Positions 23,061 through 34,960 of a DNA stretch of 64,000 nt are shown piece by piece. The notes beneath the pieces were generated by a model. It searched no databases. It was given only the letters and a program-made list of their open reading frames with translations, and had not been told where the DNA came from. This DNA is from Endomychus coccineus (Eukaryota > Arthropoda > Insecta > Coleoptera > Endomychidae). Every line of letters begins with the position of its first letter. The first letter of the stretch is position 1. The DNA lies in the NCBI GenBank assembly GCA_958510875.1, contig OY294067.1:101786010-101850009 (forward strand), given 5' to 3'. The translations under genes and the position numbers were made by a program.

Positions 23061-25198
23061 ATATTTTGAAAATCTTGCCAGTTTTTTGCCTTATAAGTTG
23101 TCATATCATATATGTTTCATATCACAAGAATCGAGAAGCAACAACTGTATGTACACTCTAACCAAGAAAACTTTAGCCAAAATATGTTGTAGACAGAGAA
23201 AACCCAAACCAATCATCACCAATATGTGACGACCTTTCTCACAGACAATGATCGTTATTGCCGCTAGTATATACCGCACTGTAGAAAACTCATGTTTGTC
23301 ACAAATATGTGACACTAGTTTCTCAGATAAACCTGGTCGTTACATATATGTGAGGCTGTTTCACCTTAATAAAATGAAAGCAATTGTATGAAAGATGAAT
23401 TTCTAATTAGAATGAGATTATTTATTTTAGCCGAATAAGCAATATCATTTACGTAGCTACAGGAGATTTTCTAGCAAATAAATTAAATGCTAATCGGGCG
23501 GGAGAATAATGCATAATGAATACTGTTGTAACAATCTTATGCATGCTTAAGTATGAGTAAATAATATGCTAATCGGCAAGCTCCTTTGGAACACAATATA
23601 ATTCTTATCCAATTAGTTTTATTAACAAAATCCCATTAACAAAGTAATATACTCACCCAACAAGCATTATTCTACATAAAATTTCATCCGAGATGTCTGT
23701 CCTACCCAATGACATATCACAATACTTATCCTATCAAAGTATTTCTGAAAAGAAAATTTTCTTGAATCACTGACTAGTGATATCCAACGCCCAGAATGAG
23801 AGAACATTATCATCATCATCATCATCGCAAGAGGGGAGGGGGTTAGAACATTCCCCAAGAATTATCCTCCATCTGATTCCAAAATTCTCTTTTCTTTTGA
23901 TAAAATTTTTATGAAATATCCCAACCATTTTGGACCATCCAACACTTTTAGGGCAAGATTTAGCTCAGAGGATTTTTGTTGACACGGTTTGCATGATTTT
24001 GTCTCTGCATACGTTCAGTCAATGGGTATCCCTCTGTGTATCTTGTAAAACACGTAACATGCAATTATTGAAAGTTTTGAGAAAATAGCAGATCCTCTAA
24101 AAATTGAATTCTTCTTTGAATTATATACCCTCTTAACTTTTTGGGCAAATTACTGAACAATTTTCATTTTCACTCAGAGCATTGTGATTATGACATATGA
24201 TATTGCTACGTGCTACTTACCATGAATAGGATGCTGAATCTACAATCTATCATAATTTCAAATCAATATTATGCTTATATGGCTTATCCTATCTCCCCAC
24301 CCAATATTCTTCGTATTTTAAGCCATCCTAAATCTGGATTAACCATTTCTTGGATATGTCTGCCCATCAGCAAAAACTATTTGACCAATGTTGACAAACA
24401 TTTGAAGAAGTTATCGTTATCTGAAATAGGATTTTATTTTCAACTTGAAAATTTTAAGACGCAACTAAGCATTATTATGAGCTCGTTCATATGTATCGAG
24501 TGAGAACAATTCATGGAATATGCTTGTTTGTATATCCTACATGGATTTATTAATTTCCACAACCATATGGGTTAAATTAGTTCGCTATAATATGGGAAAC
24601 GTGATAAAACCTTTTTCAAGACTCAGACATCGTAGATTTATCATGTGGCCGGAAGAAAATCATTTGTTGGAATTGACTTGTGAGAAAATCACGGCTTTAA
24701 CCCACAAATCATTCTTTCAACACTATAAAACATAAAAGAATTGAAGTATTTGAAAAATTTCCATACATTTGAAAGGAAATTGAATGATATTTATAAGATT
24801 TCACGGTGATTTCAGACACATTTCTATCTTCAACATCAAATGTACTCGTATTTATAATAGCATACTTTTAAGGTTTACAACTCTTCTATAGATTATCATC
24901 TGTCGACACAATAATAAATTCTAAACCAAGTAGGTACTTCCCCGGCTTCATTCCTCGGTTTGTATTAATTTACGAAGAATTATTTTACTTCATTTTATTC
25001 ATGAATGGAGGAAAATTTAACAAATATTCATATATGTATTATTAGATGTATAAGGTATCATTGACAAGATATTTTGAACAGTTTGAATAAAAATAAATGG
25101 ATGCCAATTAAACAAATGCGCACGTCTCACTAATACCATAGACCATAGTATAGTCCATGAACATTGTATTTTATTTCTACACCTTTTCCGGCTTTTAC
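23061..25198. other. Non-coding stretch with short repeats
   Basis: No gene was recognised. Near-repeats of an AATATGTGAC-containing segment lie at about 23215-23260 and 23300-23345. An (ATC)n microsatellite lies at 23810-23826. Confidence 0.35.
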
Positions 25199-25546
25199 TG
25201 AAAACACTCACTGAGACCTTATTGTAACCCAAGACAATGAATTGAAAAAAATCTTCGTAGTCCTCATTGCATGCAAAAATCTTTGTACATCTACAGTTAT
25301 TTAGCTTTAAGATCTAATGCAGCAATTAAAATAGGAATAGGGAAAGACGGGGTAAAGTCTTATTGCATACTTGTTATTTATACTCGAAGCCGCCGCTAGC
25401 ACTTTCCGACGAAAACAAATGCTTACACAGGAAACTAATAATAATACAAACCGTAATGCAGATATTCAGTACTAATATAAAGATTCTTGACCCAGTATGA
25501 ATTATATATAAAAATTCTCGGGAAATAGGTCACAATAACACTCTGT
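25199..25546 (-). repeat. Left inverted arm of the Penelope-like element
   Basis: This arm begins TGAAAACACTCACTGAGACC and is the reverse complement of 26495-26832 with only small differences and gaps. It contains AATAGGGAAAGACGGGG at about 25338. Confidence 0.9.
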
Positions 25547-25617
25547 AGGTTTATGCGCAACATTTATATCGTACTTTTTCAAACATTTCTTAATTTTTTC
25601 TGAGGTCTCCGGAATGT

Positions 25618-26067
25618 ATGGTAAAGTTATATAATTGTCTGTATTACTTATTATGTCATTTTTATATGAAGAACCATAAACCTACTAACTGTGTTGGGAA
25701 ATATTTCTCAAATCTAAAACCTGTAATACCTAAAGATAAACAAACCCACACAGTATATAAATTGAATTGTTTAGATTGTGATGGAACTTATACTGGAATC
25801 TCTAAACAATATTTACAAAAAAGAATGTACGGCCATAAGTATAGCACAAGAAATAATAACTTAGAAAATTCCACCGCCCTTGCTAAACACTGCTTTGATT
25901 ATAACCATCAGTTTGATTACAAAAATGTTAATATTTTAACTAAAGAAACCAATTATTATAAAAGATCTTTCCTGGAGATGATTCACATAAAATGGGATTC
26001 GAATTCTGTGAACCATAGGAATGATATTCAGGGATTGAGTCATATTTATACTAACTTGAATAATTAA
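25618..26067 (+). pseudogene. GIY-YIG endonuclease domain of a Penelope-like element
   Basis: This 149-codon open frame carries the C-terminal GIY-YIG endonuclease of a Penelope-like retroelement. TVYKLNCLDCDGTYTGISK (from about 25749) includes the cysteine pair and the YTG half of GIY-YIG. KRMYGHK follows with the catalytic-type arginine region, then LAKHCFDYNHQFDY, a spacing typical of the family, and SFLEMIHIK with the conserved glutamate. The domain nicks target DNA for retrotransposition in related elements. It is intact in itself, but the reverse transcriptase that normally precedes it is missing, so the protein is truncated and the ATG at 25618 is probably not an original start. Confidence 0.85.
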
Positions 26068-26441
26068 AACTCTTGCAAATTCCTACATGCGTCTTTATAA
26101 TGTTAAAAGTGTATTTTAGGAAAAACGCTTAAAGTAAATTCCGATGCAGGTCTAAAACCTTTTCAAGTACGTCATAAATCTACATCTGGTTCGAGTAAAT
26201 ATCAACAAATAGCTTCGAACTTCAGTTGCTTTGAGACCATAGCAATATGCGTTTGTATATTATGAGAATTTTACTGAACAGTTGATTCTTGTTACAAAAA
26301 AATTATACTTTAATATTAACGATACAATTTTCTATTATTCGTGGTTCTGTTCGTTTCGACGGCGTGGGCTATTTGATTGAAAATTGTGCGATATGGACGC
26401 TTGTGCTAATTAGTTTTAATTAACCCCTTTTTACATAATAA

Positions 26442-26483
26442 GTCTTCTGATGAAGGTCGTGAGACCGAAACGTACGTAAAGAC
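26442..26483 (+). ncRNA. Hammerhead ribozyme-like motif
   Basis: Stem I GTCTT (26442-26446) pairs exactly with AAGAC (26479-26483). CTGATGA follows stem I, then one unpaired A. Stem II GGTC/GACC is closed by GTGA, then GAA. A very short stem III made by ACGTACGT ends in T, with A26478 at the expected cleavage position. Short stem III is a known feature of hammerheads in Penelope-like elements. The extra A next to stem II departs from the consensus and may reduce activity. Confidence 0.7.
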
Positions 26484-26494
26484 GAAAATTTAAA

Positions 26495-26832
26495 ACAGAG
26501 TGTTATTGTGACCTATTTCCCGAGAATTTTTATATATAATTCATACTGGGTCAAGAATCTTTATATTAGTACTGAATATCTGCATTACGGTTAGTATTAT
26601 TATTAGTTTCCTGTGTAAGCATTTGTTTTCGTCGGAAAGTGCTAGCGGCGGCTTCGAGTATAAATAACAAGTATGCAATAAGACTTTACCCCGTCTTTCC
26701 CTAATCCTATTTTAATTGCTGCATTAGATCTTAAAGCTAAATAACTATAGATGTACAAAGATTTTTGCATGCAATGAGGACTACGAAGATTTTTTTCAAT
26801 TCATTGTCTTGGGTTACAATAAGGTCTCAGTG
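26495..26832 (+). repeat. Right inverted arm of the Penelope-like element
   Basis: This arm begins ACAGAGTGTTATTGTGACC 11 bases after the hammerhead-like fold and ends TGAGTGTTTTCA. It matches the left arm in reverse complement. Confidence 0.9.
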
Positions 26833-27049
26833 AGTGTTTTCAAATAGTTATCAGGAAGAATTCCTAGACTTCTTGGTCATCAGAATGTGACAACACTGAA
26901 GTGAGAATTCATGAATCCTGCTTAAGCTGTCAAGTTAAATAGATACATAGTTAATGATTACTAATGCTAGATATGGACTTCTACAAAGCTAGCAGAGTAT
27001 TTATAATATAACCTAAAAATGCTATCGTCTCCACAAATTACAGCAGGTT

Positions 27050-27345
27050 CTGGCTCGAAAAGGGTTCAAAAGGGTGCATTTGATTGAATAAAAACATGCT
27101 GAAAATGTTCCAATTGTTGGATGTGGGTAAGGAGATTCCTCCAATGATCATGTTCAGAGGAAAGATAAAGAAGAACTAATGGATGGATAATTTAACTGCA
27201 GGTGCAGTAATAGAAATGACAGGCAAAGGGAGTATGACTACTTCAGTTTTCATCAGATTGCTACACCAAATTGGCAAATACAAACCACCAGGATACCTAT
27301 ATACTCCTTATCTTTGAAGGTGCATCGTCACATCTTAATAAATAA
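27050..27345 (+). pseudogene. pogo/Tigger-type DDE transposase fragment
   Basis: The plus strand reads IPPMIMFRGK, MDNLTAGAVIEMTGKGSM, TTSVFIRLLHQIGKYKPPG and LIFEGASSHL. This is the DDE_1 nuclease segment of pogo/Tigger/jerky-type transposases, where the last motif is usually LIFDGA. Here the aspartate is glutamate. One stop and small frame shifts interrupt it, and no terminal repeats or DNA-binding domain were found. Confidence 0.7.
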
Positions 27346-28874
27346 AAAGTAATAATCGGCCGTTCAAATTGATAAGCCGTCAGTAAAATGATAAGTGTCA
27401 ATAAATTCATTAATAATGACAGTGCTATAAATATTAAAATTAGAGTTAAAGACAGTACCTATGTGCATTTTTTTTTCATTCTTTGAGCATAAGCTACCGA
27501 GTTTCAAGGACATTAGTTATAAATAACATCAATTCAAACAACGCTATTCAAAATTTGAGACAAATAGTTCAGTCAGCAAAGAGAATTCCTTATGTCAGTC
27601 AGTCGGTGAATATATTCATGATAATTACAGAAAAAATAAAAAACCTAATTGATTCACTGCAAATATTTAACAAAAGTATGGTTTAAGAAATTGGAAATTG
27701 TAATTAATTTTTGATACTGAGATAATTTAAAATATCGTATAGTAAACTGTTTGTTTTCAGTTGTTACACGCCAGACGCCCTTGTTAATGAGTTAATGAGA
27801 TGAGTACCATGGTTCGTTTCATAGATAGTTTGTTTTATAGTTAGTTCTGGAGGTTTTTTATGGCTATATAAAAGAATTTTCTTATTTTTATTTTATATTA
27901 GAATGCTTTCGTGTTGTGTATTGTGTACCTATTAATACTATTATATTACGCCAGCAATTCTGATAAGATTTATTATTTAACAATTTTTTCCACAAAGCGC
28001 GGCTTGAAACAAAAATGGATTAGAGCAGTTATTCTTAGATATTTTGTAAATGTTGTAATCATTTTCCTGACTGTGACATTATTAGAGAAGACAAGATAAC
28101 AAAACGTGAAGGATCTGTAGTTAGTTTCCTCTAAAAAACATCCAAAACCATTCAATATTTCTATTTGTCAAAAAGGTTCCAATCAAACATCCTGAAGAAA
28201 GACATTGATACCTTGGACATCGTGATGAGACTGATTTCTAATCTTGACTGAAAGAAAAAAATTGGAAAATAAAAATCTCATAAAACTTCCAACAACTGCA
28301 TTCGTTTCTTTTTTATTCTTCTTACTGAAAATATGAATGATGTTCCAAAGATGGTTTCAAGTTTTAGTATTTTTGTAGGTGATGAAATTATACATTCATC
28401 TAAATTAAGTTGGCTTGAAGGAAAAGATGAACTTTATTCGAAGTGATCTCTTAGCTTATAATAATTGTATTACAGAGTCTAAACACACATGCGCAGTTAA
28501 CGCTCAACTTTTTGTAGATACGGCCACTTTTATATTACAATTTTTGATCAAACGACATTTGTTCTTAGCACGACATAATGGATTCATGGCGCAGAAGTTC
28601 AATTATCGACCAAATTGCTTTAAAAGTAGATCGTTTTAACTTACAAAGTAGCATAAGGTGTTTCAAACCATTTACCTGCTTTAAAAAAATAATTGGGGCG
28701 ATAAATAGCTAGTCTAAATGAAAATGGCTGCATTAGCTAATTTCCAGCGTTTTCTTTTGTGCCACCAAAACACATCAATATTTCGAAATCCTCGTTTCAG
28801 CATTTAGCTTGTATCATTTACACTTATTAACGATTTCAGTTGAATGTGCTTGCATTTACGTATTTTCATTGCAG
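27346..28874. other. Intronic or intergenic stretch upstream of the receptor exon
   Basis: No gene or recognisable element was seen. The pyrimidine-rich run into TTTTCATTGCAG at 28863-28874 is the splice acceptor for the receptor exon. Confidence 0.4.
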
Positions 28875-29071
28875 GTGGTGAAAATTTTCATCCTAATCGT
28901 ATTCATATTCGGCATCTGTTGGCTGCCGTATCACAGTTATTTCATCTACGTATATTATGACACGAATGTGATATTCAGCAAATACACACAACATGTTTAT
29001 CTAGCTTTCTACTGGTTTGCCATGTCGAATGCAATGGTAAATCCTCTCATATATTACTGGATGAATGCCCG
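28875..29071 (+). CDS. TkR86C-like (natalisin) receptor, TM6-TM7 exon
   Basis: This exon encodes the end of a class A GPCR. It lies between an acceptor (TTGCAG ending 28874) and a GTGAGT donor at 29072, starts in phase 0 and ends with two bases of an arginine codon. TM6 contains the CWLP motif (FGICWLPYHSYFIYVYY) and TM7 the NPxxY motif (MSNAMVNPLIYYWMNAR). The WLPYH, YTQHVYLAFYWFAMSNAM and NPLIYYWMN strings match what I know of insect TkR86C, the natalisin receptor. The sister receptor TkR99D has a different TM7 end. The receptor signals at the plasma membrane through G proteins in response to a neuropeptide. Exons for TM1-TM5 were not found in the window. Confidence 0.93.
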
Positions 29072-29649
29072 GTGAGTACTTATTCTATATTTATATTTGG
29101 TTTTTGTATCTACCTTGGCTCAAAATATATTGTCACTCAACTTATATGAGACCAAATACAAATTCATCAAAACAAAAATTTGCTAAATACAAATTAATTA
29201 TGTGAAATGCTTTAATAATGGCGTCTATCTTACATCCTTTATTCTACTTCTACTTGTTTTGAGAAATCGGTAAAAAATGTTTTGTCAGGCAGACGATTTA
29301 ACTGCAAAACGAAATTAACTGATATTTTTGATGATGCGTTCCTTCGTATTAGATTTATTGCGAAAGAATCAAAAATTATCAACAATACTTTCATTAATAG
29401 ATACCTACTGCAATACATTTCAATAGGATAATCAAAATAAGTATAAGCCGTTGTGAGCGATTTGGCTAACGAACATATTTAGAAGATATTCAGACAAAAC
29501 AAACTACTGATTAAATGTGCAAAATTTTTAGTAGACGGTTTTGTTGTAAATCATGAGTAACTTAGAAGAGTATTTCGGAAATGAAGCCAAGATACATTAT
29601 ATTCTACCCCGCTAAATTACAAAAACAAATTGATTCCTCGAACTGAAAT

Positions 29650-30150
29650 AGTAATTTTCCTAACAAGTGCGGAAAGTGGTGCTTTCCCGAACGCGACTGC
29701 CGTTAACCCGAACGACGCGGAGCGGAGTTCGGGTAAGCAGTCGAGTGCGGGAAAGACACTTTCCGCATGAGTTAGGAACAATACTTTTTCTACAAGCGTA
29801 GGAAACAAATTCATTTTTTCAATTATTTATTCATGCAAATGGAAACAACTAACAAGAGTAACATTTTCTATCCACTAATTATTCGTAATATTTATTGTAA
29901 ATGTACAATTTGATGCATTATGTAAATTTATAGCGGAAGCTTGAACTTTCATATTTTGTCACCCACCACTTATATTTTACGAGGATATCATATAAATGTT
30001 TTTCCCGCACTAGTGTGGGAAAAAATTTCCCGCACTATTGTGGGAAAACTTTTCCCGCACAACTGTGGGAAAATGACACTTTCCAAACTGAATTGCGTGC
30101 GGGTAGAGGGTGAATCACGCACGCTTGTAGGAAAAATTAATTTTCCAAAT
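29650..30150. mobile_element. Hairpin-rich non-autonomous element
   Basis: The left end (TTTTCCTAACAAGTGCGG near 29658) resembles the complement of the right end (CGCTTGTAGGAAAA near 30130). A left hairpin (about 29658-29785) pairs GCGGAAAGTG with CACTTTCCGC, and GCGACTGCC-type sequence with GGCAGTCG-type sequence. Three short tandem hairpins lie at 30000-30073. There is no coding capacity, and no target duplication could be fixed. Confidence 0.55.
30000..30073. repeat. Three tandem hairpins, period about 25 bp
   Basis: TTTCCCGCAC and GTGGGAAAA form an inverted pair three times in a row (30001-30023, 30026-30048, 30050-30073). Only the 3-4 base loops (TAGT, TATT, AACT) differ. Confidence 0.9.
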
Positions 30151-30639
30151 TTATAAATTAACAGAATTTCCTGGTAATGGCAAATTTCATATTCTTCATG
30201 TTTGAAACTATGCAGCTTATTACTTCCCTCGCTATACCTAGCAACGGAAATATTGTGATCGGTCTAAAAAAAAATTCCGTATTTACGCGGAATTATACGT
30301 TTTGAGTCCGAATCGTTTTTAGTCCGATCCGATTTAGACTATTTTTGACATTAAGTCTGTATGTGTGTATACGTGTGAAAACGATCGTGCCGTTCCTATT
30401 GGTCGTATGTATTTCAAATTTTGCATATCGCTCCTAAATTGATTGTATTGTATTGTTGTTGACCGGATTGGTTCTGTTCCAAGTGGTATTTTTGACATCT
30501 ATCTTTAGACTTCTTAATGGAATTATTTATTAAGCCATAATGACGACAGTGCTTTTCTGGTTACAAAATTATCGATATTGAAATCATCAGTGGCACCAAC
30601 ATAATCGGTAATATAGCTATAGGCCAAAAATGCTTGAGT

Positions 30640-32180
30640 AAAAATTACCTAGAAAAAAATACATACAAGAATTTTGGTGTTCTAGGCGAAGTGGACATAC
30701 GTGAACAGTTAAACAGTGCTTATTTGCGACATAAAATTGCGTACAACGAAGTTGTGGAAAAAAAATCGTCATATTTTGCGCCGGTTAATTAAGTGTATAA
30801 AATTTTGCGGAACCTTTGAATTGGCGTTACGAGGCCATGATAAGACATTAACATAGGAAAATCCAGATATTTATGTAAGCTTAATCAACTTTGCAGCTGA
30901 ATTAGACGCTGTGCTTGCAATACATATGAAACGTTCGGGTTCCCAAGACAGACGTCTCGAAAACTATTCAGAACGAATTGCTGGATGCAATGTTGCAAAT
31001 TTACAAGCAGAAAATATTAAAATTAATCAAATCTTCAAATGTCATTGCCGATGAAAGGCCGATGAAACTACCTCTAATCATCAGCAAATGGTTGTTATTA
31101 TTCGATACGTGTTTATGGACAATTTTTTTCTTTTCATCTTTTTTTAACCGGGTGGACATAATGCTGATGTATTGGCAAAAAAAATTGCTGAATGAATTGG
31201 AAACTATTTGAAATTTTCCTTCTGAGTCTGATAACAATAAACTAATCGCTCAAAGTTACGATGGGGCGTCCGTGATGGCGGTGAGACAAAAGGTGTCCAA
31301 GTCCAAGCCTCTATCAAAAGAACATTTCCACATGCACATTATATTCACTGTTACGTGCATCAATTTAATTTAGTTATTGAAAGAGCGGCACAGCGCAATA
31401 AAAAAGTAAAAATTTTCTTTGCAAATTTGCAGCTTTTTTTCTCGATCGCCTAAACGAACGGTAATTCTTGATGAAATAGTCAAACGTAGATTACCACGTG
31501 CTGTTCCTACACGCTGGATTTCCATAAGTCGAACTGTGAACACATTATTTGAACACCAGGATTCTTTCAAAGAATGTTCAGACAAAATTATTGACATCGA
31601 TTGGATGGATTCACTATTTACTATCAGTGAAGCAAGTGGTTTATTGAAACAAAAATTGAATATAATCAGCCATTACGTGATGAAAATTCATTATCAACTT
31701 CAAATGAAACAACTATTACAAGTTCGATTTTCACAAATTTATTAAGAATGTGACTATAGTTTTGCTACCACCGTAGCTTCTTCAAACGTATTACAAAGTA
31801 CTAGTTATTAATAATACGAAACTATAGTCACATTTCAATAAGCTAGTGAAAATCGAACTTGTAATAGTTGTTTTATTTAAAGTTTATTGAAACATTTGAA
31901 TTGCCCGGAATTTCTCTACTGGTTGAAAATATTCCATATCATCATGCCACATGTTGAAATATTATTTAATCAGACTCAAATGCGCGGGATTGACAGTGCA
32001 AACAAAATGTAATTGAACAATTCCAACAGCAAATTATTCGAATTAGAAATTCTACTGACAATGACAATCAAGAACGCAATAATGAAGAACCTGCTAGGAA
32101 AAGAAAAAAACGACAGCTGAAGATAACAGAGCTGTTATTGCAAAGAAAGTATATGACACAATTTTGAGCCAAATTAGCGA
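30640..32180 (+). pseudogene. hAT transposase (ZMYM1-like, DUF4371) pseudogene 1
   Basis: Plus-strand frames give family pieces in order: DIREQLNSAYLRHKIAYNE near 30690, RGHDKTLT-like sequence near 30835, TIQNELLDAML near 30965, VIADE near 31045, then LIAQSYDGASVMA near 31230. After that come IFFANLQLFFSRSPKRT near 31415 and LPRAVPTRWISISRTVN near 31490. This is the order of ZMYM1-type hAT transposases: the DUF4371 domain followed by the RNase-H-like fold carrying QSYDGA. Stops and frame changes occur throughout. A local inverted duplication lies at 31703-31880, and downstream sequence to about 32180 is unrecognisable except for a basic segment. Confidence 0.8.
31703..31880. repeat. Inverted duplication inside the hAT relic
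   Basis: About 62 bp at 31703-31767 (including AACTATTACAAGTTCGATTT) reappears reversed at about 31819-31880. A spacer of about 50 bp separates the copies. Confidence 0.85.
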
Positions 32181-32299
32181 TTTTTTCTAGTACCGCCACT
32201 GCTATATCGAACACAGCAGACACGTCCGCCATATTAGAACCCACTGACAGTTAACGCCAAGTGTACACAAACAATACTGAGCCCACCATTCTCGAAATT

Positions 32300-33298
32300 T
32301 CTACTGTCAGTAATGCAATTGCATAGGAACATGAATGTGAGTGCAATATGGGGGACGAGTCATCTACCTCTTATCTAGTGCTGTAGTCTATCGTATGTGT
32401 TTGCACTGAATTATACAATTCAGTATGTTTACTGTATGGTAAATTTTGATAGTTCATATGACAGCAGGTGTCAGTATAAAACAAGATTATGTTATATAGT
32501 AAATAATTTCAAAAGTTAATGTGACAGGTATTAGAAGAAAACATACAGTTGTGAAATACATTATGTAGACCATTTGAATATTAATAATCTGCGAAGACGT
32601 ATTCATAGTGGTTATTCGAGCATTTGCTTTAAGTTTTTAGTTTCTTTCTTTAGTTGTTAATTAATTGTTATCAATTTATATAGATTGTCATCAACATTTT
32701 ATATTTAGTTGTATATTTTGGATTTAATTAGAGATATTGTAATATTAAAAAATAATTTGTTTTACAAACAGGGTTGTCTGATAATATTTTTAAAAATTAC
32801 AGGAGAAGTCATTATAGACATCGAAGTGTTTGAAAATCAAAAGTTGTAATGGGGCATAAGTCTTAGAGAGCCCAAAGGTTACAATAACTGAAATTAAAAG
32901 CCCAGGGCCGTATTCAAAAAAACTAAGTTGATGATGGTTTCTGAAAAACGAATAATCGAATTTACAATTTGATAGCACCATCTTGTAGACCATGAAAAGT
33001 GTCAATGACAAAGTGTAATTTGTTTCAAACTGTGTTTTCCAATAACGTCAGAAAAAATAATGATTCTATGAAATTCCGGTCTTATCCGAATATTTCCGAA
33101 AGTCTTTTATATTCTTCATATCCCAATAAGTATGGCATTTTAATGAGCATCAAATTGAGCAACTTTGCCATGATTCAACCTACCCGGTATCTTTTTCCAT
33201 TTTCGAGATCCTAATGATGAGGTTTATCTGAATCAGATAAGATAATGTATAATTTTAGTACTTTAAGCTCAGCGCTTATTAATTATCCAGAAAAGACT
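32300..33298. other. Non-coding stretch, no supported gene
   Basis: AT-rich intronic sequence with no recognisable element before the palindromic element at 33302. Confidence 0.35.
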
Positions 33299-33301
33299 AT
33301 A

Positions 33302-34180
33302 TAGTCGGGTCAAATTAGAAGAATAAAGTATAAAAGTTGGGAAAATTTGCGGGCAACTTCGATCGTCTCCGGGTTTTTTGCAAAATTTTCCTGAACGGAT
33401 TTACAACATTCCCGAAAAAAAGTAGTATGTGCTTTTCCATTTTTCAATTGTTATAGAGGAAAATGGCCAATTTTCATGCCAACAATGGCTGGAAATGCCC
33501 ACTCGGGGGGTTTCGAGGTCGCTGATCACGATTCCGAAGTCGGATCTTACATTTTCCGATTTATTGGCCAGTTATTGGCCAATGATGATGGACAAAACGC
33601 GGAAATTTTGCAATTTTCAACGAAAATGGCTAGAAAACTGTACTCGGGGGGACGCATACTTTCAAAACCGTTGATTGAGCTCGTGGCTGTTGAATTTTAT
33701 TGTGTTTATTGTGTAATTGTGTTTATTACATTTTTTTAAACTTATTTTTTTTTGGAATAATTAATTAATAATTAATTATTCATTCACAAATTAATTTTTT
33801 TTTACATCCTCTAATTACGATTGGAAGTATTTATATTCTTTTCTATTGTTCCACATCAACACAGATGTTTTGAAAAAAAATTGTTTTCTTAATATTTTTT
33901 TCCATAGATTTCAATTTGCGTTTGGACAATATTACGAGTGGGCATTTCCAGCCATTGTTTGCATGATTTCGGAATTTTAGAAATTTCCTAATTTTTTGGC
34001 CATGAAAATTGGTCATTTTCCTCTATATTCCTCTATAACAATTGAAAAATGGAAAAGCACATATCTGTTTTTTTTTCGGGAATGTTGTAAATTCGTTCAG
34101 GAAAATTTTGCGAAAAACCCGGAGTCGATCGGAGTTGCCCGCAAGTTTTCCCAAGCTTTTTTGCTAATATTACTCGACTA
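33302..34180. mobile_element. Palindromic element, TAGTC type, TSD ATA
   Basis: The ends are TAGTCGGGT (33302) and ACTCGACTA (ending 34180), with ATA at 33299-33301 and 34181-34183. The arms include GGAAATGCCCACT and its complement AGTGGGCATTTCC, and GCGGGCAACT near 33350 matched near 34135. The asymmetric centre holds TCGCTGATCACGATTCC at 33519-33535 and an AT-rich stretch (33740-33800). There is no coding frame. Termini, target duplication and core match the element at 11493-12736. Confidence 0.85.
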
Positions 34181-34489
34181 ATAGGTAAGTAAATAAACAA
34201 TCCTAGAATTTTCGCAGAATTAAAGTATTAGGATTTCATCAAATTTGTTCCTATCATAAATTCACCTCATAGCTGTGGTATAACATTCAAGATAAATGTA
34301 ATGCCATCAGTTTTACGTTTTCATCGGACATAACAGAACATAATTCACCCAACGCGTTTTTGCGTAGCATTAAATTGTGCGAATTAAAACATGTGATGGT
34401 ATAATGCTGTCCATCTAAATTTTAAATAATTCCACATTTTGTGATTCTGGATTACTGAAAAAAAGTTACTGTACAACAGCATTTTACGC

Positions 34490-34960
34490 TTAATTTGAAT
34501 TCCCATTTAAGTAACTGGTTTGGAAAGGAACAAAGAAGTCACCTGATTCTTCCAACAAACACAGATGATGCGTTACCTTCCATCGATCATTACAGAAGAC
34601 GTGAAGCGAAGGCGAATTGGAAGTTAGTAAATAACGATCGGAGTATTGTTGGTTGGTAATAAACTTCCGATTGAGAGACTTAAAAAGCATAACCGTCTGC
34701 ATCCGTCTCAAATCAATCAATTAGTGAAATATAATGTCAGTTTTGTAAATAGACGTGGTATTGAGACGCAGTCCAAGCACCAGTGAGGTGTTCTTCATGG
34801 AAACTAGGGAAGCACAGCTTCCCTTAAAGCGGATTGAAGTTCAACAACTTGAATTTCTCTCAAAAAAACCACTTAGTTGTTCAAATTAATTCTGAAAAAT
34901 TATTGGAACATTATGGCACCATTGATTTCATAAATAGATGTTACTCCTTCCACCTAGCAC
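34490..34960. repeat. Repeat with hAT-like terminus, shared with 44.5 kb
   Basis: About 34665-34755 (containing CATAACCGTCTGCATCCG) resembles 44535-44615 (CGTAATCATCTGCATCCG). Just downstream, CAGTGAGGTGTTC at about 34780 followed by GGGAAGC resembles the terminal inverted repeat end seen reversed at 44490-44520 beside hAT relic 2. This may be a hAT remnant. Confidence 0.35.

Larger units (their letters stand above)
25199..26832 (+). mobile_element. Compact Penelope-like element with inverted terminal arms
   Basis: Two arms of about 340 bp (25199-25546 and 26495-26832) are near-perfect inverted copies. Between them lie a GIY-YIG endonuclease frame (25618-26067) and, just inside the right arm, a hammerhead-like fold (26442-26483). 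Penelope-like elements are known to carry such terminal repeats, often inverted, and hammerhead motifs within or beside them. Reverse transcriptase is absent, so this copy is 5'-truncated before the inverted arm. The arms' high identity suggests fairly recent insertion. Confidence 0.85.

Noticed and set aside
23810..23826. Short ATC microsatellite, with similar AT, AC and AAT tracts elsewhere
   Set aside because: Ordinary low-complexity sequence with no further structure; several simply mark LINE tails.
5043..28874. Earlier receptor exons (TM1-TM5)
   Set aside because: No sequence with TM3-type DRY-region or TM5/loop likeness ending in phase 0 before the 28875 exon could be recognised, so they probably lie upstream of the window.
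31001..31237. Minus-strand 78-codon frame
   Set aside because: It is antisense to recognisable hAT transposase sequence.
33429..33739. Two overlapping frames over the 33.3 kb palindrome
   Set aside because: They are read from inverted-repeat arm sequence and lack any domain.
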